IMG/VR virus record: IMGVR_UViG_3300023237_000027
Coordinates: 1 to 40,200 of that record
DNA: 40,200 nt
Direction: 5' to 3' (one strand)
From: a virus
Shown here: positions 16,327-22,079 of the stretch, in pieces
Position numbering within the stretch: the first letter of the stretch is position 1
How the letters are laid out: every line of letters begins with the position of its first letter
Translations under genes and position numbers: made by a program
Notes under the pieces: model-generated
The model's input: the letters and a program-made list of their open reading frames with translations, nothing else
Told to the model about the DNA's origin: nothing
Databases searched by the model: none

Positions 16327-17745
16327 TAACTGCACACAAGTAATGGAAACTGTTATCAAAAATATAGAACCCAATACATACCAAACTTTACTTGCCTGCA
16401 TAATACAGGCTAATGTCAAGAACTCTAAAAAAGAAATAGAAAAATATGTACGAACCAGATTAGGACTCGTTACTTCTGACTCTAGACATACTAGAAATTA
16501 TTGGTTACTAAGAGGATGGAGTACAAACGAAGCTTATGTAAAAGCTAAAGAAAATAAACAGAAAAACTGCAAAAGCGTATACAGCCGGGAATTCTGGCTA
16601 GAAAAAATTAATCCTGCAACAAACAAGCACTATTCGGTAGACGAAGCAGACTTCGAACGGAACTCTCGTAGACCCATTAAAAAAGAATACTGGATCAAAA
16701 AAGGATACAGTAACAGCGATGCACGAGATTTTGCCGCTGGCGCCAAAGAAAGCAACAACAAGAAAGGTGCCAGTGCGTCGGCAACAAGTGAGGTTCGCAG
16801 GGTTACCTCTAAGCGATGTATTGAGTATTATACCAGCAGAGGTGCTACGTTAGAAGAAGCGGCGGCTATGTTATCTAATTCTCAAAAATACTTTTCAAAA
16901 GATATATGTATTAAAAAATATGGTGAAGAGTCTGGTCTTGAAATATGGCAAGACAGGCAAGATAGGTGGCAGGCAACGCTAAATGCAAAGACAGACAAGG
17001 AAAAAGCAAGAATAAATCGATCTAAAATGTCAAAAGGAATATCAGTCTCAAATGCTGAAAAAATAATTGTCGAACATCTATCATTATTAGGAATAACAGT
17101 AGACACGCAATTTACATTATTTCAAAAAAATAAAAAACAATTTGTGTATGATATAATGTATAATAATAAAATTGTTGAGTATAATGGCGATTTTTGGCAC
17201 TCCAATCCTTTGTACTACCATGATAATTTTTTAAACCCAAGAACTAAAATAATAGCCAAAGAGAAATGGAAATTGGACAAGGCAAAAATTCAATTTGCTA
17301 AAGCCCAAGGGTATGAAGTATTAGTAGTATGGGAAAGCGATTTTAAGCAAAATAAAGAGGAAGTAATTAAACAGTGCATACAATTTCTAAAAACGTAAAC
17401 AGAAAATTTATCAATAGTATTGATCTAACTAATCTCGAGATCGAAACCGATTCGGGATGGCAACCATTATCGACTATACACAAAACAATCCCGTATACTA
17501 CCTGGCACATCGAGACAGTTAGCGGACTTACACTTGACTGTGCAGATACCCATATTGTGTTCGATCATAACTATAACGAAATATTTGTTAAAGATATCGT
17601 GCCATGGGAATCTAAAATAATAACCAAGAACGGTGTTGACGTTGTTTGTAAAGTAGACGAAAAATCTTGCCAAGAGAACATGTTTGATGTTACAGTTAAT
17701 CATCCCGCACATAGATTCTACTCTAACGGTATACTGTCACATAAC
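16216..17745 (+). mobile_element. Fractured-gene cassette: split intein plus homing endonuclease inserted in gp46
   Basis: The insertion starts with the Cys codon at 16216 and ends with the His-Asn codons at 17740-17745. It sits exactly between Lys and Thr of the Walker A motif (GTGK | TT). It contains the N-intein (16216-16326 including the stop), a free-standing Vsr-like endonuclease (16298-17398) and the C-intein (17374-17745). The three reading frames overlap by 29 and 25 bases. Removing the insert restores a gp46 of 588 residues, against 560 in T4. The organisation matches the 'fractured gene' type of split inteins known from marine phage metagenomes, in which an EDxHD/Vsr-like nuclease gene separates the intein halves. 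Confidence 0.88.
16298..17398 (+). CDS. Free-standing Vsr-like (EDxHD-type) homing endonuclease (366 aa)
   Basis: The C-terminal 85 residues look like a very-short-patch-repair (Vsr-like) nuclease fold. QFVYDIMYNNKIVEYNGDFW is followed by HSNP, then KLDKAKIQFAKAQGYEVLVV with a terminal WESDF. Candidate catalytic residues are D285, E294, D298 and H301, fitting the EDxHD arrangement. Upstream are three copies of a short helical motif, YW/YY-x-x-[RK]-G-x-[ST]-x-x-[ED]-A (YWLLRGWSTNEA, YWIKKGYSNSDA, YYTSRGATLEEA), probably DNA-binding. A YGEESGLEIWQDRQDRWQ segment common in phage homing nucleases follows them. The start at 16298 has GGGAGA about 10 nt upstream. An ATG at 16343 is an alternative with a weaker site. 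Inferred role: cut intein-free gp46 genes and spread the cassette. It carries no intein blocks itself, so it is a separate protein. Confidence 0.82.
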   Translation: MPRWDNSLNDNCTQVMETVIKNIEPNTYQTLLACIIQANVKNSKKEIEKYVRTRLGLVTSDSRHTRNYWLLRGWSTNEAYVKAKENKQKNCKSVYSREFWLEKINPATNKHYSVDEADFERNSRRPIKKEYWIKKGYSNSDARDFAAGAKESNNKKGASASATSEVRRVTSKRCIEYYTSRGATLEEAAAMLSNSQKYFSKDICIKKYGEESGLEIWQDRQDRWQATLNAKTDKEKARINRSKMSKGISVSNAEKIIVEHLSLLGITVDTQFTLFQKNKKQFVYDIMYNNKIVEYNGDFWHSNPLYYHDNFLNPRTKIIAKEKWKLDKAKIQFAKAQGYEVLVVWESDFKQNKEEVIKQCIQFLKT

Positions 17746-19356
17746 ACCACCATTATTAACGCACTAAGTTATGCGTTATATGGTGAAGCACTGACAAAGA
17801 TTAGAAAAGAAAATCTAATCAATAAAACAAACGGTAAGGATATGGTGGTTACCATCGACTTTGAAAAAGATGGTAGCGCATATCGTATAGAGCGTGGTCG
17901 CAAACCTAACGTGTTAAGGTTCTACGTCAATAACACAGAACAAGATGACAACACTGCACAGGGCGACAGTCGTGAGACACAAAAGGAAATAGAGATCCTG
18001 CTGGGCATGAGTCATGATATGTTTAAGCACGTTGTTGCCTTAAACACTTACACTGAGCCTTTCCTAAGCATGCGAGCCAATGACCAGCGTCAGATGATTG
18101 AGCAGTTGCTGGGCATAACAATGCTTAGTGAAAAAGCAGACGCTCTCAAGGAACAAATTAAAGAAGTCAAAGACTCTGTTAAACTAGAGGACTTTAGAAT
18201 TAAAGCAGTTAAAGAAGCAAACGAGCATGTTGGCACACAGGTGTCTAAATTAGAACGTCGCTCAGTAATGTGGGAAACTAAAAAGCAGGAGGATAGTGTT
18301 AACCTCCAAACTGCCATAACTGCGCTTGAGAGTGTGAACATTGAAGCAGAGTTAGAAGCACATAGGTGTCTAGTAACTTACAAAGAGCATGCCCGTAATA
18401 TTCGAGACTTAGACACTGCTATTACTGCCAATCAGAAAACTGTTGTTGCTGGTAACAGCAAAGTAGAAAAGTACACAAAAGAGCTAGAGCAACTTCAAGA
18501 TCACAAGTGTTTTACCTGTGGTCAAGAGTTTCACGACAGTAAACAAGAGCAGTTAATTGTTAGTAAACAGGAAGACATAGCAGAGTTACAGGACGATATT
18601 GCAACTGCCGCACAGGGCTTGCAATCGCTAGAGCAAGCTCTATTAGATGTAGGCAAACTGGAGGACTGTCCTCCAACGTTTTACGACAGCATAGACGATG
18701 CGTACAATCACAAACAACAAGTCGACACGCTACAAACACAACTTAAGCAAAAGCAACAGGAGTCTAATCTTTATACAGGGCAAATTCAGGAGATGAAGAC
18801 TACTGCTGTACGAGAGATTAACTATAACATAATTAATGAATTCAATAGAAGACTGGAACACCAGGACTTCTTGTTAAAACTGTTAACCAACAAAGACAGT
18901 TTTATTAGAAAAACAATTATTGATCAGAACTTGGCATACTTAAATGCTAGACTAAGTTATTACTTAGATAAGATTGGACTACCGCACCAGGTAACCTTCT
19001 TAAGCGACTTAACCGTGGACATACAGGAACTGGGCAGAGACTTAGACTTTGATAACCTATCACGTGGAGAACGCAATAGACTTATATTAAGTTTAAGTTG
19101 GGCTTTCCGAGACGTATGGGAAAGTTTATATCAGCCTATTAACGTATTGTTTATTGACGAGGTTATTGACCACGGCATGGACGGTATGGGTGTTGAGAGT
19201 AGTCTAGCAATACTTAAAAAGATGGCTAGAGAAGGCAACAAAGCAGTGTGGTTAATATCACACAAAGACGAACTAGCTGGTCGAGTTAATAATGTATTGA
19301 ACGTTGTTAAGGAAAATGGATTTACCAGTTACAATAATGACGTTGACACCGTATAA
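17374..19356 (+). CDS. 46: C-intein (124 aa) fused to the gp46 C-terminal extein (536 aa)
   Basis: The start is GTG at 17374, with AGAGGAAG upstream. Residues 1-124 are the C-intein. Block B is visible as GLTLDCADTHIVF. The C-terminal blocks F and G are ENMFDVTVNHPAHRFYSNG followed by ILSHN, ending in the catalytic His123-Asn124. The first extein residue is Thr125, which completes Walker A. The extein then shows all Rad50/SbcC features: INALSYALYG, a Q-loop-like region near FLSMRANDQRQM, coiled coil, zinc hook CFTC (Cys379, Cys382), second coiled coil, signature LSRGE (562-566), Walker B VLFIDE (Asp595) and the H-loop LISHKDE. Together with the 16060 ORF it makes the gp46 ATPase that partners gp47 in DNA-end resection. 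Confidence 0.92.
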   Translation: MHTISKNVNRKFINSIDLTNLEIETDSGWQPLSTIHKTIPYTTWHIETVSGLTLDCADTHIVFDHNYNEIFVKDIVPWESKIITKNGVDVVCKVDEKSCQENMFDVTVNHPAHRFYSNGILSHNTTIINALSYALYGEALTKIRKENLINKTNGKDMVVTIDFEKDGSAYRIERGRKPNVLRFYVNNTEQDDNTAQGDSRETQKEIEILLGMSHDMFKHVVALNTYTEPFLSMRANDQRQMIEQLLGITMLSEKADALKEQIKEVKDSVKLEDFRIKAVKEANEHVGTQVSKLERRSVMWETKKQEDSVNLQTAITALESVNIEAELEAHRCLVTYKEHARNIRDLDTAITANQKTVVAGNSKVEKYTKELEQLQDHKCFTCGQEFHDSKQEQLIVSKQEDIAELQDDIATAAQGLQSLEQALLDVGKLEDCPPTFYDSIDDAYNHKQQVDTLQTQLKQKQQESNLYTGQIQEMKTTAVREINYNIINEFNRRLEHQDFLLKLLTNKDSFIRKTIIDQNLAYLNARLSYYLDKIGLPHQVTFLSDLTVDIQELGRDLDFDNLSRGERNRLILSLSWAFRDVWESLYQPINVLFIDEVIDHGMDGMGVESSLAILKKMAREGNKAVWLISHKDELAGRVNNVLNVVKENGFTSYNNDVDTV

Positions 19357-19357
19357 T
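19329..19357 (+). promoter_or_regulatory. Possible sigma70-like promoter for the GIY-YIG gene
   Basis: TTACAA (19329-19334) and TATAAT (19352-19357) are 17 bp apart. The -10 element overlaps the gp46 stop codon, as in the promoters of gp47 and gp46. The next start codon is 76 nt away. Confidence 0.4.
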
Positions 19358-19433
19358 ACAATTAGATCATTGGCATATTGATAAAAGAAATAACATATTT
19401 TTGTCACTCAGTCACGGAAGATAAATTAGTATA

Positions 19434-19889
19434 ATGGCATATGATTATCCTTGGATTTATAAAGAAAACGAGTTTCAATCAGAAGACATCGGCGAATATT
19501 ATGGCTTTGTATATCGAATCACAAACACAACTAACGGGCACGATTATATAGGTAGGAAGTTCTTCCACACCATTAAGAAACGACCTCCCTTAAAAGGCAA
19601 GAAAAACAAAAGAAGATCAACAGTGGAAACAGATTGGAAAACTTATTGGGGATCCAGTCAAAATCTACAGGCAGACATAGACAAACTAGGCAAAGAGAAG
19701 TTCACACGGGAAATAATCAGGCTCTGTAAAACTCGAGGCGAAACCAACTACTGCGAAACGTATTATCAATTTATAGAAGGTGTACTGTTAAAGGAAAACA
19801 ACTATAACGGTATTATCAACATTAGACTTGGTGGTAACTCAGTAAAAGGTCTTTTAATTGAGGACTTAAACATAAAAACTAAACTTTAA
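19434..19889 (+). CDS. GIY-YIG-type endonuclease-like protein (151 aa)
   Basis: Residues 22-42 show a GIY-YIG-like pair: YYGFVYRITN and, after a short turn, DYIGRKFF. They are followed by a Lys-rich loop (RPPLKGKKNKRRS) and DWKTYWGSSQNL. Later comes KFTREIIRLCKTRGETNYCE, where Arg and Glu would be in place for the GIY-YIG active site. Such small free-standing nucleases are common in marine T4-like phages. The role could be homing or DNA processing, and I cannot tell which. The gene follows the gp46 cassette and ends just before a long structured non-coding stretch. A GGAAG about 15 nt upstream of the ATG is only a weak ribosome binding site. Confidence 0.7.
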   Translation: MAYDYPWIYKENEFQSEDIGEYYGFVYRITNTTNGHDYIGRKFFHTIKKRPPLKGKKNKRRSTVETDWKTYWGSSQNLQADIDKLGKEKFTREIIRLCKTRGETNYCETYYQFIEGVLLKENNYNGIINIRLGGNSVKGLLIEDLNIKTKL

Positions 19890-20297
19890 CATTAGCCACT
19901 AATGCAGAGTGTTTTCTCTGTGTCCTATGAGGTGATTGCGGTGACGCATGGAACTCCCAAGAATAGACTTGGGAACGGGACGGCAAACAGGCATTTAAGT
20001 ATAAAAACTAAATGATCTAGGCTCTGTGAAACAGATACAACCTAGGAGTAACTGTAAGTTGGCTAATTACGACTTGCAGACTACCGTTGCATGAAGCTAG
20101 AGTAAGGGGTACCGGGCAACCGCCTCTGTTCTGAAAAGAAATCTCTTTTAATTAGTATGGACTAAACTCAGATGATGTCTATTATTTCTCCTAGCAATAG
20201 GAGAAGTATGGCTCACATCTAGATGATACCAGTAAAAGCAATTATTAATCTTAAAGTTTAAAAAAAGATTGTTTGAACGTTAGTGAAAACAATAGAC
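19890..20297 (+). ncRNA. Candidate structured non-coding RNA of about 400 nt (no known family recognised)
   Basis: There is no plausible coding sequence here, between two convergent genes, but stem-loops are dense. They include CAGAG/CTCTG near 19906, CCCAAG/CTTGGG near 19968, and a two-tier stem with outer CTAGG/CCTAG and inner TCTGT/ACAGA (20018-20045). Further on are CTGTAAGT/ACTTGCAG (about 20053-20080), AAAAGA/TCTTTT (about 20136-20151), TTCTCCTA-GCAA-TAGGAGAA (about 20188-20207, GNRA loop) and ATTGTT/AACAAT near the end. A motif AGTATGG...AGATGAT occurs twice (about 20155 and 20206). I see no group I or group II intron core, tmRNA or RNase P signature. The strand is assumed plus because the GNRA-capped hairpins read best that way. 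Confidence 0.45.
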
Positions 20298-20984
20298 TTA
20301 CGTAGTAAGTCTCCTAAGTACTCGATGGTTATGTGTATAACTTGAGTCTTCTGGAATTGAATCAAAGACAACTGCACCAGCCCATAACTTAGCGTTCTTG
20401 TGTATGGTAATTTGTCTTTCATGACCTTCTGTTATAGTAACACTGAGTCCGATTCTGACATTATCCTCGACGACAATGTCTCCTCCTAGGGTTGATCTAG
20501 CACCCACAATAACATTCCTGCCTATTTTACATCCATGTCCTATATACGTATACCAATCAATTACAGAGTAATCTCCCACAACACAATTATGACTTATGCC
20601 TGAGAACGGCATAGCGACGACACCATGACCTATTTTGGTGTTGTCTAACTGTTTGCAGTCTGGATGCATGAGGTTAGTACACTTGATACCTAGGTCGTCT
20701 AGCATCTTGATGCGTGTCTTACGTAAGTTATCTCCTGAGTGTTCTGGATTTTTAAGATTGTCATTACCGTCCCACCATGACGTAAGGAAGAAATCATGAT
20801 CTTCGACAAATGCTTTATCCTCTAACATAGAGTCTGCACCTATTATAGGAACGCCACAGACATCGTTGGTGTTACCGTAAAAATACTGATCCAGGAGTCC
20901 TACTACTTGACGCCCGGTGTCCTTACATACTAACAAGATGTCGTGTAAATTGCTTCTATGCCCTACAAATACTATTGGTTTCAT
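20298..20984 (-). CDS. NeuD/PglD-like acyltransferase (left-handed beta-helix)
   Basis: Residues 1-55 look like the PglD-type N-terminal sugar-nucleotide-binding domain (VFVGHRSNLHDILLVCKDTG, then VVGLLDQYFYG and GVPIIGAD). Residues 115-215 are hexapeptide repeats of a left-handed beta-helix, for example IGHGVVAMPFSGI, CVVGDYSVI, CKIGRNVIVGARSTLGGDIV and VEDNVRIG. This fold transfers acetyl (or other acyl) groups to amino-sugars. The gene starts one base after the stop of the 72-aa ORF and lacks a clear ribosome binding site, so it is probably translated by coupling in the gp26 operon. The substrate is unknown. Modification of host surface sugar or of virion glycan is an inference. Confidence 0.72.
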   Translation of the reverse strand: MKPIVFVGHRSNLHDILLVCKDTGRQVVGLLDQYFYGNTNDVCGVPIIGADSMLEDKAFVEDHDFFLTSWWDGNDNLKNPEHSGDNLRKTRIKMLDDLGIKCTNLMHPDCKQLDNTKIGHGVVAMPFSGISHNCVVGDYSVIDWYTYIGHGCKIGRNVIVGARSTLGGDIVVEDNVRIGLSVTITEGHERQITIHKNAKLWAGAVVFDSIPEDSSYTHNHRVLRRLTT

Positions 20985-20985
20985 A

Positions 20986-21204
20986 TTAAAAGAAAGGCAG
21001 CTTTGATTTTTTTGTGGTTTCGAGATTGTCTTTAATTATGTCGTTGATAATTGCACGCTCATGTGTGCCCAGGTAAAAGGCTTCATCATAGGTTAGCCCG
21101 CCCCTCATATACCAGCACATTTTAAGTAGATCTTTTTTTACGGCTTTTGATTCTTTATCTAAACTATTTAGATATTCTACTACTTCTTGATCAGTTAACG
21201 TCAA
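20986..21204 (-). CDS. Small protein after gp26, possible tail-assembly partner (72 aa)
   Basis: This is a mainly helical, charged 72-residue protein (VVEYLNSLDKESKAVKKDLL, then MCWYMRGGLTYDEAFYLG). It starts five bases after gp26 and is followed one base later by the acyltransferase, so it is in the same operon. By size and place, next to a hub/chaperone protein and close to the tape-measure gene, it recalls the small tail-assembly chaperone partners of other myoviruses (P2 gpE' type) or a reduced gp51. That comparison is positional only. Confidence 0.6.
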   Translation of the reverse strand: MTLTDQEVVEYLNSLDKESKAVKKDLLKMCWYMRGGLTYDEAFYLGTHERAIINDIIKDNLETTKKSKLPFF

Positions 21205-21209
21205 AAGCC

Positions 21210-22034
21210 TTATTCGAAAAAAGCCGAGTAGTCAAACACAATCGGCACCTTGTATTCGTGACTGCAACTATCACAGGTTAATTGATTGTCTGGCAGTTTG
21301 CCTACGTCATTGATCTCTGTGATATATTTTTGTACAGCGTCCCAGGATTTTTTAGGGGTATTGTCTAGGAACTCATTGATGAAACGCAAATCTGTAACTT
21401 CGCCTTCTGATGTAACAATACTACTCACATGAGTTGCTACACTAGCAAGATTGATATTTGTAACGTCCTTGAAGATTTCCTTAAACTGTCGTAACTTGGC
21501 TTCCTGGTCTAAGTCACTACTGTTAACTGTGTCTAAGAGACGTTTCTCCTGATACATACGCTGTCCAGCATCGTTATTTTGTCTATAAGTCTGTGGTTTT
21601 AGATAAACTTCCATGCCGTCTAGGTATAACGGTGTTGCATAGTTGGGAGCCTTAACTCCATCTAACACCGTGGGTAGGTGTAGCTCGTACGGACTCTCTT
21701 CTTTACATTCAGGACACGTTGCAGAGAACTCCATGTTTTCACTGTAACTTGCAATTCTTATAGATATAAGAATAAAGTCGGTATCCATAGCAGGCATCTG
21801 CCAAGGGTCTTTAATTCCTGGACAGCAACTTTTAATAACGTCCACAACACTTTGTCCATTCATTAGTGCGTCTGGTGTTTTAAGTGTTAGTTCGTCCCTA
21901 GCTGTCATAGGGTAAACTGCCAGTTGACCGTTGTCGTCGAGTTCTATGGTGCCTGCGGGCCAGTACTTACCACCGCTGGGCAAATCAATATACAGCGACG
22001 GCTGTCTAAAGAACTTTGATAATGGATTTGACAT
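21210..22034 (-). CDS. 26: Baseplate hub subunit gp26
   Basis: The N-terminus (FFRQPSLYIDLPSGGKYW) and YPMTARDELTLKTPDALMNG are the typical opening of marine T4-like gp26. These proteins act in hub assembly, probably as tail-assembly chaperones for the tape measure. Two zinc-knuckle half-sites are present, CPEC (residues 107-110) and CDSC (about 254-257), which probably bind one metal together. T4 gp26 is 208 aa; this form is 274. It is transcribed divergently from the tape-measure gene, a sensible pairing if gp26 is its chaperone. It leads the minus-strand group gp26, 72-aa ORF, acyltransferase. Confidence 0.82.
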   Translation of the reverse strand: MSNPLSKFFRQPSLYIDLPSGGKYWPAGTIELDDNGQLAVYPMTARDELTLKTPDALMNGQSVVDVIKSCCPGIKDPWQMPAMDTDFILISIRIASYSENMEFSATCPECKEESPYELHLPTVLDGVKAPNYATPLYLDGMEVYLKPQTYRQNNDAGQRMYQEKRLLDTVNSSDLDQEAKLRQFKEIFKDVTNINLASVATHVSSIVTSEGEVTDLRFINEFLDNTPKKSWDAVQKYITEINDVGKLPDNQLTCDSCSHEYKVPIVFDYSAFFE

Positions 22035-22048
22035 GCATTTTTTCCTCG

Positions 22049-22068
22049 ATAAATATAACTATATTTAA
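22049..22068. promoter_or_regulatory. Divergent late promoter pair (gp26 / tape measure)
   Basis: On the plus strand GATAAATA (22048-22055) precedes the tape-measure ATG by about 25 nt. On the minus strand TTAAATATA (22060-22068) precedes the gp26 ATG by about 25 nt. Both resemble the TATAAATA late box, and the 45-bp gap is nearly symmetric. Confidence 0.5.
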
Positions 22069-22079
22069 CCAGGTAATTT

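Noticed and set aside
16060-19356. A continuous gp46 intein broken by sequencing errors
   Set aside because: The middle ORF is a complete nuclease with its own start and ribosome binding site, and it overlaps both neighbours. The N-intein ends with in-frame stops. A single indel would not join all three frames into one intein.
19890-20297. Group I intron, tmRNA or RNase P RNA
   Set aside because: No AAGATATAGTCC-like P7 element, no exon pair flanking the region, and no tmRNA or RNase P signature sequences. The region lies between two convergent complete genes.
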